From CAMCXE01 sp036520615 (lineage in GTDB: Bacteria > Pseudomonadota > Gammaproteobacteria > Pseudomonadales > Cellvibrionaceae), in contig DATDJI010000050.1 in the NCBI GenBank assembly GCA_036520615.1, positions 14,523 through 78,522 on the forward strand: DNA of 64,000 bases, given 5' to 3'. Under the pieces are notes generated by a model. The model was given only the letters and a program-made list of their open reading frames with translations, did not search any database and had not been told where the DNA came from. Shown here piece by piece: positions 1 through 8,980 of this stretch. Made by a program: the position numbers and the translations under genes. How positions within the stretch are numbered: the first letter of the stretch is position 1; each line of letters opens with the position of its first letter.

Positions 1-334
1 ATTTGTAGGTTCAAGCCTTCTCGCACATATTTTATTGCCCGCTGGGCAATTTTGGACAGAGGGAAATTTCCCTTTAGGCTGGGTAATGCTGTATGCGAGT
101 ACTTGGTTGTTAGTGGCCAACTGGGGCTCGCAGTGGGCGATAACGCAAATGCCCGCCGGGCGCTCAGCCATTATTTTAATAATGGAATTAATTACCGCTG
201 TGGCAACGCAGGTGGCGCTTACCGAGCGAACGCTACAGCCATTTGAGTGGGTAGGGGGCAGTTTAATTGTGGCGGCAGCGCTGCTGGAAATAATCGCCGC
301 CCAGCGCACCCCAGCGGATATACGAAAGGTATAA
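1..334 (+). CDS. EamA/DMT-family inner-membrane transporter, C-terminal part
   Basis: This is the 3' end of a gene that enters from the left edge; the frame is open from base 2. About 110 residues are visible. They contain two or three hydrophobic helices separated by short loops, with the motif LIMELITAVATQVALTER and a final helix followed by a short charged tail. This is the usual end of the second EamA repeat in drug/metabolite-superfamily permeases, where a late helix is preceded by an acidic/polar turn. The family exports small metabolites across the inner membrane; the substrate cannot be predicted from this fragment. The gene is convergent with the cysteine synthase that follows. Confidence 0.7.
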   Translation, partial: FVGSSLLAHILLPAGQFWTEGNFPLGWVMLYASTWLLVANWGSQWAITQMPAGRSAIILIMELITAVATQVALTERTLQPFEWVGGSLIVAAALLEIIAAQRTPADIRKV

Positions 335-339
335 CTGCT

Positions 340-374
340 GATAGTAGTGTACGCGCTTAACGTTCACTACTATC
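340..374. repeat. Inverted repeat between convergent genes
   Basis: Arms at 340-353 and 361-374 are complementary at 13 of 14 positions around a 7-base loop. It lies just after the transporter stop and before the end of the convergent cysteine synthase. There is no clear T-tract on either strand, so it may be a weak terminator or an RNA-stabilising hairpin. Confidence 0.5.
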
Positions 375-461
375 TATGAAAATATAAGCGCGCAAAATTG
401 CAAAAATCCTAAAGCATGTTTAAAAACTTAAGCCTTATTTCATTGCTTGATTCGCTAAGCG

Positions 462-1373
462 CTAAAATAAATCCTCAATTGATAAATAACGCTCGCCGGT
501 ATCGTAAGCAAAAATTAATACACGGCTGCCCGGCACGAATTCGAATTGTTTTTGAGCTAGGGCTGCGAGCGTTGCCCCTGAGGAAATACCGACAAAAATA
601 CCTTCTTTTAACGCACACTGGCGAGCTTGATTAAATGCGTCTTCTTCGGCTACCAAAATAGTGCCGTCCAATACAGATGTATTTAAAACACCTGGAATGA
701 AGCCTGCGCCTATTCCCTGTAATCTATGCGGTCCTTTTTCACCACCGCTTATTACCGGCGATTTAGCTGGCTCAACGGCAAAACTTTTCATATGTGGAAA
801 GCGCTCTTTGAGCACTTCGCTGCAGGCGGTGATATGGCCACCGGTGCCAACACCGGTAATTAAATAATCAAATCCGTCTGGAAAGTCAGCAAGTATTTCC
901 ATCGCTGTTGTGCGGCGGTGGATTTCGGCGTTGGCGGCATTGTTAAATTGGTGTGGCATCCAAGCATTGGTGTTTTGCGCGACGAGTTCATTAGCCCGCG
1001 CTATGGCGCCACCCATGCCCTGTTCTCGCGGTGTTAATTCGAGTTCTGCACCTAAGGCCTGCATATATTTACGTCGCTCAATCGACATGGATTCTGGCAT
1101 AGCAATAATGAGGCGATAACCTTTAACTGCGCAGACCATAGCAAGGCCAATACCGGTATTGCCTGATGTGGGCTCTATAATAACGGTATCTGAATTAATT
1201 AAGCCTTGTTTTTCTGCATCTTCAATCATGGCAAGAGCAATACGATCTTTAATGCTGCTACCGGGGTTAAATTGTTCGAGCTTCATCCATACTTCAATGT
1301 CATTGCGAAATAAATGATTAATACGCACATGGGGGGTATTGCCAATTGTTTGCAAAATAGAGTTAGCTTTCAT
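462..1373 (-). CDS. Cysteine synthase (O-acetylserine sulfhydrylase), CysK/CysM family
   Basis: A pyridoxal-phosphate enzyme that makes L-cysteine from O-acetylserine and sulfide in the cytoplasm. The 303 residues match the usual length. The PLP lysine is K42 in the motif NPGSSIKDR. The substrate loop SGNTG is at about residues 70-74, the phosphate-binding glycine loop GVGTGGH is near 175, and a GIGAGFIP segment follows. PESMSIERR and QGIGAGFIP are more typical of the CysK branch, whereas the length and short C terminus are also seen in CysM, so the symbol is left open. It starts with ATG and is monocistronic. CysK is also a known cofactor for some CdiA toxins, but nothing here links it to the CDI-like locus 33 kb away. 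Confidence 0.9.
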   Translation of the reverse strand: MKANSILQTIGNTPHVRINHLFRNDIEVWMKLEQFNPGSSIKDRIALAMIEDAEKQGLINSDTVIIEPTSGNTGIGLAMVCAVKGYRLIIAMPESMSIERRKYMQALGAELELTPREQGMGGAIARANELVAQNTNAWMPHQFNNAANAEIHRRTTAMEILADFPDGFDYLITGVGTGGHITACSEVLKERFPHMKSFAVEPAKSPVISGGEKGPHRLQGIGAGFIPGVLNTSVLDGTILVAEEDAFNQARQCALKEGIFVGISSGATLAALAQKQFEFVPGSRVLIFAYDTGERYLSIEDLF

Positions 1374-1588
1374 CGGTCTATGCCTCGGTTAGGGAATAAA
1401 ATATATTTAAAATGTAATTCCAATGCTGTTAAAACTCGACCTATAAAATTCGCTTTATTGGTTGTGCCTGTATTTTTTAACAGCCGTTCAAGCAGCTGGA
1501 TTTTGTAAAAATTCGCTTAATTACGTCTTTTTTGTGCTGTTGCCAGCTAGTGTGTCAGTACATTCATTGTAAACTTCAGTTGAGTCGG

Positions 1589-2128
1589 TTATGGATTTAA
1601 GTCTGTGTATTTTGTTGCGGCGGCGCATAAATAATTGCGCAGTGTGAATATAACAATAAAAGGCAACCATTCGCCCAGAGCCGTATTAGTTTTAAAATAG
1701 ATGGCCCATAAAATCGCAAATACACAGGCAACTAAAAGATACCAAGAGTGTATACGCGAGCGGGCTTCTGGAATACCCAATACGCCCACAGGTGCTATTA
1801 AGGTCGCGGCTATTCCCACTAACAAAATCCAAGTTAACATAGCTGCGGCGCCTAGTTGCGCATATAACTGGTTCAGCTGCTGTATCTGCAGAGCTAAGGC
1901 TAAAACACCACTCAAAAAATATAGGTTAATGCCGAGAAATAAACGGTTTAACACCATATGCTGGCATACCAGCAATACGCTTACCGCTACGCCTATGATA
2001 CAGGCCAATAAATACGGCAACAGCCAGGCTTCTCCAGCGGGTAATGTTTGGCTATGAATGTAAATAACGAAAAATGTTAAGGATAGAGATTCAGCCCAGC
2101 GCGCCAATTGAAGGCTTACGATCTTCAC
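1589..2128 (-). CDS. Unknown polytopic membrane protein
   Basis: I do not recognise the family. The 179 residues hold about five hydrophobic segments (roughly residues 13-25, 35-57, 66-84, 93-118, 131-146, with another near 155-165). There is no signal peptide cleavage motif and no conserved catalytic motif. It starts with GTG. It stands alone, separated from cysteine synthase by about 215 bases and divergent from the methyltransferase on the right. It is probably an inner-membrane protein; its function is unknown. Confidence 0.6.
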   Translation of the reverse strand: MKIVSLQLARWAESLSLTFFVIYIHSQTLPAGEAWLLPYLLACIIGVAVSVLLVCQHMVLNRLFLGINLYFLSGVLALALQIQQLNQLYAQLGAAAMLTWILLVGIAATLIAPVGVLGIPEARSRIHSWYLLVACVFAILWAIYFKTNTALGEWLPFIVIFTLRNYLCAAATKYTDLNP

Positions 2129-2497
2129 GCTAATCTATCTCACGATGGTCAAATCCTGCACGCTCAGAGGAATTTGTGCTCAATTGCATTTGCTGCCAAC
2201 ACCAATAGCCTGTCTGAAAATTCGTTTTAATCATTAAAGCTTATCCTCGTGTGCGGTTTTTATTAGCCTCCAAGTCGGCTGAACTTCTATAATACCCGAT
2301 GTGTGGCGCTTGCTTGCTTCGCAAGCTTAGCCTGCGCAGCTTTGTAGTTCTTCATTCCGTGTTCTTGCACGTTTATCATTACCGCCTCGTCGCTGCATGT
2401 TCCTACGGAATTATTGAGTTAAGGATGTGGCAATTATTTAATCGACGCTTATTTGCGTAGCTAATTATCGCTTAAGCTATTTACCTTGAGTTTTTAC
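2129..2497. other. Intergenic region, no gene seen
   Basis: This is a 369-base spacer between divergent genes. It contains a small hairpin, CTTGC-TTC-GCAAG, near 2311-2331 and AT-rich stretches that could hold promoters for both neighbours. No RNA gene or ORF with coding character was found. Confidence 0.4.
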
Positions 2498-3286
2498 ATG
2501 TCATCACTGCCTGCAGAATCTAATCCTCCGTTAAACGTTATCGAACCTACCTGGGTGCGAGAAACGCGTTTTGGGCGCTGGTTTTTGGGCACGAAGGTGT
2601 GGTATCGCGATGTGCTAAGTCGCGCATTTGCCGATTTTTCTCCATTAATTGGGGAAAGGCTTCCGAAAGATGCTGCTGTTTTAGATGCAGGTTGTGGAGA
2701 AGGCTTAGCGTTTAAATTAATTGAAAAGCACTTTACGCCAAGAATTATATTTGGTTTAGAGATTGATAAAGAACAGATCAGTAAGGCAATACGACGTGCT
2801 GCTCGCGTTAAAACACCAACCCATGTTATGCAAGGCGATGTGAGCCTGGCATCTTTTCAAGATAATACATTCGATATCATTTTTGCCCATCAAATTTTGC
2901 ATCACACAGCTGATCAAGAGGCGATGGTGAAAAAATTTATGGGGCTTTTAAGGCCCGGTGGTCTGCTGCTGTCGGCGGAATCCTGCCGCGCCTTTATCGA
3001 GTCGTGGCCGGTAAAGCTATTGTTTCGTCACCCAGATATGGCGCAAAAATCCGCGCAAGAATATTTGCAGTTAATTCGCGCCTGCGGCCTGATTGTTGAT
3101 GAGGGTGACTATAAAACATCGCGGCCCTGGTGGTCCCGGCGCACTTTGGGCCTCGCACAAAAAATCGGTATTCCTAATAACCCTGAGCCTACTGAAATAT
3201 TAATTGTTGCGCGCAAGCCCGACCTTGTCGAACCCTTGCCCCATGAAACCCAAATGTTAAGTAATTCATTATCGCTAATGTATTAG
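2498..3286 (+). CDS. Class I SAM-dependent methyltransferase
   Basis: A cytoplasmic methyltransferase of 262 residues with the Rossmann-type signature. Motif I is VLDAGCGEG near residue 63, followed by an acidic end of strand 2 (GLEID). Motif IV-like FDIIFAHQILHH is near 130, and the post-motif LRPGGLLLSAES is near 158. The methyl acceptor is unknown; the layout resembles ubiquinone/menaquinone-type and generic Methyltransf_11 enzymes. I chose the ATG at 2498; an in-frame TTG lies 12 bases upstream and neither has a strong ribosome-binding site. It converges with a second methyltransferase gene, an arrangement that suggests, but does not prove, related roles. Confidence 0.8.
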   Translation: MSSLPAESNPPLNVIEPTWVRETRFGRWFLGTKVWYRDVLSRAFADFSPLIGERLPKDAAVLDAGCGEGLAFKLIEKHFTPRIIFGLEIDKEQISKAIRRAARVKTPTHVMQGDVSLASFQDNTFDIIFAHQILHHTADQEAMVKKFMGLLRPGGLLLSAESCRAFIESWPVKLLFRHPDMAQKSAQEYLQLIRACGLIVDEGDYKTSRPWWSRRTLGLAQKIGIPNNPEPTEILIVARKPDLVEPLPHETQMLSNSLSLMY

Positions 3287-3385
3287 TGCAAACTGCATAA
3301 ATATTCGACGAATGATTGCTGATTTTTTTTAGCGTAGCCATGTATTATTTTCACGACTTTTGCGCAGAGGTCATCCAGAAATCAA

Positions 3386-4732
3386 TTAGCGGTTATTTAG
3401 GTTAAATAACTCGCCGAGAATTTCCACCAATGTGGAGCGCGGCTCCAGGCCTTCGGGAAATAAATCTGCTGTGGCTGCGCAGATGGAATCGATAGAGTGC
3501 TTGCCGTCCACAAATGCCAGTATTTGATCAATTAATGGATGACTGTCAGCTGGGCGTGTAAATTCGTTTGGAACGGGTAAATCGTGAAAGATTATCCACG
3601 GCGGCGGCAGCCTGAAGGCGTTGAAATTTTCTGTTTTAACATGATCAGCGCTAGGTTTACGAGCGAGAAATGTCCACACCTGCTCGCTCTGTTTACGTAC
3701 ATTAATTGGCGACATTAAATGGCCGTGCTCGCTGAGTGTTTGCTCGGCGAATTCAAGCCCCGCCAATCGAATTAATTCCATTAACTCATCTCGATCGTAT
3801 TTGCACTCTAACGGTGAGTTTTTCGGATATAGCAGGGGGCCGGAATTAATCCACACTCCACCAGGTTTTAACCAGCGCTGTATTAGGCTAATAAGCGTGC
3901 GATTATCCCCGCCGTGCACATCTATAAACCAAGCAGTAACAATAATGTCCAGGCTATTGGCCTTAATAGGCATGTGCCAAACATCGGCGGCCATTGCATG
4001 CCAGTGGGCGCGCTTGTTATGCGTATCTTGCGGGGGCGAGAGCGTATAACAGGCACTGCGGGCTTTTTCTATTTGTGGAAAGCTGTTGAGTTCATAAAAC
4101 GCGAACGCTTTTTGCTCTACGATTAATCTTTGGCTTGCAGCTAAGAGTAATGGATTAATGTCGGTGGCAAGCGTCAACTGTGCGTCCCAGATTTTATGTA
4201 GCTCCCAACTGAGTCTGCCTGCACCTGCACCTAAGGCCATGAGCGAGCCTGGTGTCTCAGGATGGTAAAGACGCAAAATAGGTTCGAGCCGTTGGTTTAC
4301 AGCAACATCTCCCCATGCCCAATCCTGCAAAATATGGTGGTAATACTCACTGATCGCGCCGAGTTTTAAATGCACAAATTGCTCGTCAAACCGCGCGGTT
4401 ATGCCCACGTCTTGCATTAATTCATCCACGCTCTGGCGGCTGAGTTGTGCAATCGTGCAGGCTTCTTCAATGCGCTTTCGAGTGGCTGGCACAAGATCAT
4501 AGCGGTCTAAAACCGCCTGCATTGCTTGCACACCCAATTGAGCTTGTTCGTTATTGATGGCGAGTTGGTGTTGCCACAGGGGCAGTTGCCATTTTCCAGC
4601 GGGCATTAAACAGAGAATGCCGCCAAAATAGAAAAAGTCGCTTTGGCAGTGCCCGCATAACAGGTTCTCCAATGAATTCGAACACACTGGACACTGCAGA
4701 AAACCGCTTAGCGCTTGAGGAATTGTGCTCAT
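3386..4732 (-). CDS. Zinc-ribbon / SAM methyltransferase / PqqD-like fusion protein
   Basis: The 448 residues show three parts. Residues 14-29 form a four-cysteine zinc ribbon (C14, C17, C26, C29) like those of Trm112-type or methyltransferase-associated ribbons. The middle (about 130-345) is a class I methyltransferase with the glycine motif ALGAGAGRLSWEL near 165, an acidic ATDIN and the segment WLKPGGVWINSGPLLY. This recalls N2227/carnosine N-methyltransferase-like enzymes, which share a GPL-rich loop. The last ~60 residues (DQILAFVDGKHSIDSIC...) look like a PqqD-type winged helix, the fold that binds peptide substrates in RiPP and cofactor maturation. The methyl acceptor is not known; a peptide or small amine is plausible. 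It starts with ATG. Confidence 0.7.
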   Translation of the reverse strand: MSTIPQALSGFLQCPVCSNSLENLLCGHCQSDFFYFGGILCLMPAGKWQLPLWQHQLAINNEQAQLGVQAMQAVLDRYDLVPATRKRIEEACTIAQLSRQSVDELMQDVGITARFDEQFVHLKLGAISEYYHHILQDWAWGDVAVNQRLEPILRLYHPETPGSLMALGAGAGRLSWELHKIWDAQLTLATDINPLLLAASQRLIVEQKAFAFYELNSFPQIEKARSACYTLSPPQDTHNKRAHWHAMAADVWHMPIKANSLDIIVTAWFIDVHGGDNRTLISLIQRWLKPGGVWINSGPLLYPKNSPLECKYDRDELMELIRLAGLEFAEQTLSEHGHLMSPINVRKQSEQVWTFLARKPSADHVKTENFNAFRLPPPWIIFHDLPVPNEFTRPADSHPLIDQILAFVDGKHSIDSICAATADLFPEGLEPRSTLVEILGELFNLNNR

Positions 4733-4749
4733 GAAGGTGGATGCTAATG

Positions 4750-4858
4750 GGCTCTGAGTTAAAGGGCCTAAGGCTTCAAGACCTTAAGTTTAAAGTCCTA
4801 AGATTAAAGGCTGTGGATTTAAAAGGCTTGGATTTAAAAACTCTGGGTTTATAAAAAG
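4750..4858. repeat. Degenerate short tandem repeats
   Basis: AT-rich, loosely periodic units of about 15-17 bases built around GGxTTxAAA (for example GGCTTGGATTTAAAA) fill the space between the methyltransferase start and the terminator of the DUF1552 gene. They are too degenerate to align cleanly and no coding frame is apparent. Confidence 0.4.
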
Positions 4859-4870
4859 CCCAAAGTAAAA

Positions 4871-4890
4871 CGGCCCTAAAAATAGGGCCG
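4871..4890 (-). terminator. Rho-independent terminator of the DUF1552/cytochrome operon
   Basis: A perfect 8-bp stem, CGGCCCTA / TAGGGCCG, with an AAAA loop lies 20 bases beyond the DUF1552 stop. On the minus strand the stem is followed by a T-rich stretch. Confidence 0.85.
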
Positions 4891-4910
4891 TTGCATTTTA
4901 CAGATGAGAC

Positions 4911-6269
4911 TTAAGCGAGTAGACCTAAAGAGCTTTTACCCATAGGCGCGTAGGCGCCATCGGCCAGGCCTAAACCTTTAGGAATTGCTCCATTTAAATC
5001 CTCGGTGCCGCCGCCTGTAGAAGCTGAATAGCCCTTAGCAAAACCTGCCATACGGGTGGCGACAATGAACGGTGCATCAGCAGGTTCGTGAGTCATGCCA
5101 TTGCCCATACATGTTACCTGTACAAACACCGTGCTATCGATGAGTTTTTGCCCATCGGCGCCGGAGGTTTCCGTTAAGCGCTTAATAAGATAAGCCGGAA
5201 CCTGGCTTAAATGACCGATCATTTCATTAAAAGCAGTTGGATCGCTTGGGTTGTTATGAGCGGAGCTGTGGAGCGTATCGCGAAATTGTGTGCCGTCGCC
5301 TGACCAGGTGCCCTGGTGATTACCTAACTGCAACACGCCCACATTAGTCAGTCCAGACTGTAAGGCCGCAATGATAATGTCCGCTTGAACCTTGCCACGT
5401 GCCACTGTTTTGGCGGCGTAGCTAGAAGGAGACGGCAACGTTGGACGGTAGGTTTCGATGTCTGGCCCGGAGCCTGACATCAATGCCGCGACACGGTTTT
5501 CAAGGCCAGCTAAGGCCTCCGCATGTTCATCCATGCGTTGTTTTTCATCAGCGCTCAACTTGCTGCGCAGTTGCTCTAAGGCTTTTTTCTGCGAATCAAA
5601 AACCTTCGTGTAAGTGTCATCGGTGCTGCCAGCGGGTAGAGCAGAGGCGAAATAACGCGTGTAAGCAGCGGCCGGATCATCCAAGCAGGGTCCGATAGTG
5701 CTGCAAAGGTTGCCGCTGGTAGTCGCATCACTGCCAAGATAAATGGCCCTATAAGGAGCAGCTGCACTTAGCAGAGGAGCGATACGGGCGTCCATCGTAG
5801 GCACCCCCGATTGCAATGCGCCTAAAGATTGGTGAGCCGCCGAGTGTCCAGAGAGCGATACGTTTACTTGGCGAAAGTGGCAGACGCCCGCCACATCGGT
5901 GCCTTGCGGCCCATAGGCTTTGGTAACAGTGTTCATCGAGGTAGCGCTGCGTGGCAGCCAGTGGCCGGTAGCGGCACCGCTATCTAAATAACAGTAAATG
6001 ACTTTCTTGCCGCCACCGGCAGCCAATGCATAGCGAGATGCCATTAGGCCGCCAGCAAGGCTTGAAACTCTCAGCAGAGAACCACAAATGCCGGCTTTTT
6101 TAAGCATGTCCAAAAATCCGCGGCGATCGCTGTTAATTTGCTTTTGCGCGCGCTCAAGGGTTTTCTCATGGGTACGGGAATAGTCTGCGAAGTTAGCTTT
6201 GGCTTCTTGTGCAGTTGCGTGGCGTTCAGCCTGTTCTGCGGCTTGGAGTTTTTCAATAATCTTTTTCAT
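4911..6269 (-). CDS. DUF1552 (HXXSHH-type) exported protein with Tat-like signal
   Basis: A 452-residue protein of the DUF1552/HXXSHH family, whose members are usually encoded next to DUF1592/DUF1588 cytochrome-like proteins, as here. The HxxSHH-like motif reads HSSAHN at residues 334-339. A twin-arginine-like signal (SDRRGFLDM, about residues 47-55) is followed by a hydrophobic stretch, so it is probably exported folded through Tat. The charged, alanine-rich 45-residue leader before the twin arginine is unusual for a signal peptide. The gene lies 68 bases downstream of the cytochrome-like lipoprotein gene, likely in the same transcript, and ends at a strong terminator. The biochemical role of the family is unknown. 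Confidence 0.8.
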   Translation of the reverse strand: MKKIIEKLQAAEQAERHATAQEAKANFADYSRTHEKTLERAQKQINSDRRGFLDMLKKAGICGSLLRVSSLAGGLMASRYALAAGGGKKVIYCYLDSGAATGHWLPRSATSMNTVTKAYGPQGTDVAGVCHFRQVNVSLSGHSAAHQSLGALQSGVPTMDARIAPLLSAAAPYRAIYLGSDATTSGNLCSTIGPCLDDPAAAYTRYFASALPAGSTDDTYTKVFDSQKKALEQLRSKLSADEKQRMDEHAEALAGLENRVAALMSGSGPDIETYRPTLPSPSSYAAKTVARGKVQADIIIAALQSGLTNVGVLQLGNHQGTWSGDGTQFRDTLHSSAHNNPSDPTAFNEMIGHLSQVPAYLIKRLTETSGADGQKLIDSTVFVQVTCMGNGMTHEPADAPFIVATRMAGFAKGYSASTGGGTEDLNGAIPKGLGLADGAYAPMGKSSLGLLA

Positions 6270-6337
6270 ATCGTAACCTTTTGTCGTTTTACGCGGCGCT
6301 CGGTGAACCGAGCGTTGGGGTTTGTGTGCGAAATACG

Positions 6338-8980
6338 TTATTTGCGATAGCGAATCACGTCGGACAAACCCAGTGCCTTCATGGCGGCCCGTGCACTGCC
6401 GTTACTGTTGTTATAAGCCGCTTCCATCGAGTTGTTAACACAAGACATATGCGCCTTCTGTTGCGGCGTTAAAAGCTTCTCAAGCCCTTGCTCTTCAAAG
6501 GCAGGGTTGAGTGAGTGGCCCAATGAGAAGCGAGCGGTCTTCTCAAATAAACAGGTGTCCAGACCTTTTAAGCCTGCAGCAACCATTTTTTGGCCGAGAT
6601 CTTTAGAGCCGCTAAAGGCCAAGCCGCCGCCATTGCGTTTGTCTTGGTTGGCTTCATAAGAACCTAATACACCTACTGCGTTTGCAGAATAGAGGCGGCC
6701 GCCCTGATTGACTAAGGCAATAGCCACTCCGTCGCGACCGGTTTCACCCGAATCACCCATAAAAGCTTTCTGCACGATTTGTCCGCCGGATTGTTTGCGC
6801 GGTAAACCTACATGGTCAAAATCATCCACGGCAAATAAAGGGTTGATGATAGCGTCGTGACAGGTGGAGCAAGATGAGCCAGGCACTGTAGTCTGAATGT
6901 TGTAAAACTCAGTGGTGGTTAAATTGCCAGAGGCCAACAGCGCCTCTACTTTTTTCTGCGCTTCGTCGCGGGCTGCGGTGTCGTTTAGGTTGCTAGGCAG
7001 CGCGATTGTTTGACACAGCATATCCTGACGCATATGCACGGAGCGGAAGATCGGTGAAGTGCGGTTCATTGCAGCGTTAGAAGCCATATAAGCACCCGAA
7101 GCGATCACACCTCCCCGGCGGGAATTAGCTGTATCTACTTTGGCAAATGCCATTGGGCCGGTACCACCGCCGGGTAAGCCGTAGTAAGACGACAAAACGC
7201 TATCGAGCATCGTGAAGTCACCGTTGTAGATAGATTTAAACGCGACATTTGGCGTGTAGAACACGTACTTGTAGAGTTCGCGGACCTCCTGGGCCATGGA
7301 GTTTTTCACCTGTTGGGTGAAGGCGTCGTTGCCGGTACGGTTAACGGTAGTTACCGCGTCAGTGCGGAACCAGATGCCCGCCAAGCGACCGATGTGTGTA
7401 CGACCTAAGTCCGAATCCAACATGCGATCAATTTGGCTTTCCACCTTGGTTTTATCGCTTAAATCGCCGTTAAAGGCTGCTTTCATTAATACAGCGTCAG
7501 GCGGTGAGCCAGTGAACATATAGGACAGCGCTGAGGCGTATTCAAAAGCATCTAATACATAAGCGCTGGCGTCAGCTTGATCCAATTTTGGAATGGTTTC
7601 CGTAGGTAACTTCGGTAATGACGCAGGTCCGACGCTGATTTTGCTCACCGAGATAGCATTGCCGCTTTGGTTATAGGTTTGCACATATTTGCCGGAGCCA
7701 GTAATACCTTTAACGCGCAGAGTAATTACTTTATTGCTATCAACCACAGTCTCCTGTTTAAACGTACCGTTGTTGATTGTGATACCGAACGTGCCGTTGC
7801 CTGCACCGCCTGCTTTTACGGACACCACAACTATGTCATCGCCCGTCCATGTGTAGCTGGGTGTAGCGCCTACATATTTATAAGCACCGTAAGAGGCAAA
7901 GCCGTCGGTGCCGTAGGTGACTTCAGGCATAGTAATTGTCGCTAAGGGCTCGCCCTGCACTACGTCAGAATCTGAAGGAGTTTCAGGCTTATAAGTGCGG
8001 GCCTCAGCAACGGTTTTACCCAATTCCGAACGATACAAGAATTGTGGCGCGATCAATACAGAACGAATCGCCCAACGCAGACCCTCTTTGACATCTTTAG
8101 GTGTGCCGATAATCGTGCGGTATTCTGCACGTTCCGCCGAAGTTAACGGGCGACGGAATGCGGAGTAGGCGAATTTATCTATAAACGCATTGGCGCAGGT
8201 GGTTTTGTCCAAACAATCAAAATCTAACGCGCCTGCCGTTGCTATGGCCCATTTGGCAAGCTCTTCGGCGTTGCTGTCATAAGCGGTCAAGCGGCCTTCG
8301 GAGACTTTTTCCAGTGTGTGGTTGGGCATACGGCCGACTTTAATATCGTCGCTAGCGCGGTTCTGCGTTGAGTAGTCATCCGGCAATAGCTTTTTAAATA
8401 AAGCCTGCAGGGAGTTGTGGTATTCGTAAGACGTTAATAATTTCAGATCGCGTCTGCCGTAAAGAACGGGCGCGCTGCTGTCACAGGCGTATTGAGTGAC
8501 AACGGGTGCTTGGCCTCTAATCGACCATAAATAAGCAGCGGCATTTTGCGCATCAGTACAAGCGGGTCCACAATCGATCATTTCTACGCCGATGAATTTA
8601 GCTAAATCCGATTGCGACGAGCCGGTATAACCCTTGTCTTTGTAATCGGCCATTGTGTGGTAGGTAAAGCGATTTACATCAAAGCTAAATACACCAGTAA
8701 ATGTGCCGTCTTCTTCAGCATCTCTATGGCAGCCAACGCAGGTAGATTTAACAACCTTTTTACCGGCCGCAACGTCACCGAGAACACTACCTGAAGAAGA
8801 GGTAGATGTGGATGACGAAGATGAGCTGGTGGAAGAGCTCGATGGCCGCGAAGATGAACTCGACGAGCTGGACGAACTTGAAGTTGAGGATGAGCTCGAG
8901 GACGAAGATGAACTCGTCGAACCATCGCCCGAGCAACCGGCCAACAGGCTAATGACGAGCAAAGGAAGAATTTTTTTCAT
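6338..8980 (-). CDS. Poly-Ser linker lipoprotein with c-type heme motifs and DUF1587/1595/1592/1588/1585 domains
   Basis: An 880-residue exported lipoprotein. The lipobox LLAGC puts the lipidated cysteine at residue 16, followed by a ~45-residue Ser/Thr-rich linker. A CxxCH heme site is at 81-85 and a second one at 704-708 inside the DUF1588-like region. Between them lie a DUF1587-like segment (LTSYEYHNSLQALF), a DUF1595-like segment (YSAFRRPLTSAERAEY), a beta-rich insertion at about 370-480 that may be a carbohydrate-binding or adhesive module, and DUF1592. A DUF1585-like tail ends the protein. Such planctomycete-type cytochrome proteins pair with DUF1552 proteins and are thought to act in extracellular redox chemistry. 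The start was set at the ATG at 8980 because it gives an intact signal peptide and has an AAGGGA ribosome-binding site. Confidence 0.85.
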   Translation of the reverse strand: MKKILPLLVISLLAGCSGDGSTSSSSSSSSSSTSSSSSSSSSSSRPSSSSTSSSSSSTSTSSSGSVLGDVAAGKKVVKSTCVGCHRDAEEDGTFTGVFSFDVNRFTYHTMADYKDKGYTGSSQSDLAKFIGVEMIDCGPACTDAQNAAAYLWSIRGQAPVVTQYACDSSAPVLYGRRDLKLLTSYEYHNSLQALFKKLLPDDYSTQNRASDDIKVGRMPNHTLEKVSEGRLTAYDSNAEELAKWAIATAGALDFDCLDKTTCANAFIDKFAYSAFRRPLTSAERAEYRTIIGTPKDVKEGLRWAIRSVLIAPQFLYRSELGKTVAEARTYKPETPSDSDVVQGEPLATITMPEVTYGTDGFASYGAYKYVGATPSYTWTGDDIVVVSVKAGGAGNGTFGITINNGTFKQETVVDSNKVITLRVKGITGSGKYVQTYNQSGNAISVSKISVGPASLPKLPTETIPKLDQADASAYVLDAFEYASALSYMFTGSPPDAVLMKAAFNGDLSDKTKVESQIDRMLDSDLGRTHIGRLAGIWFRTDAVTTVNRTGNDAFTQQVKNSMAQEVRELYKYVFYTPNVAFKSIYNGDFTMLDSVLSSYYGLPGGGTGPMAFAKVDTANSRRGGVIASGAYMASNAAMNRTSPIFRSVHMRQDMLCQTIALPSNLNDTAARDEAQKKVEALLASGNLTTTEFYNIQTTVPGSSCSTCHDAIINPLFAVDDFDHVGLPRKQSGGQIVQKAFMGDSGETGRDGVAIALVNQGGRLYSANAVGVLGSYEANQDKRNGGGLAFSGSKDLGQKMVAAGLKGLDTCLFEKTARFSLGHSLNPAFEEQGLEKLLTPQQKAHMSCVNNSMEAAYNNSNGSARAAMKALGLSDVIRYRK

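Noticed and set aside
462..1373. Functional link of the cysteine synthase to the CDI toxin
   Set aside because: CysK activates some CdiA toxins, but the toxin here looks like a different nuclease type and the genes are 33 kb apart.
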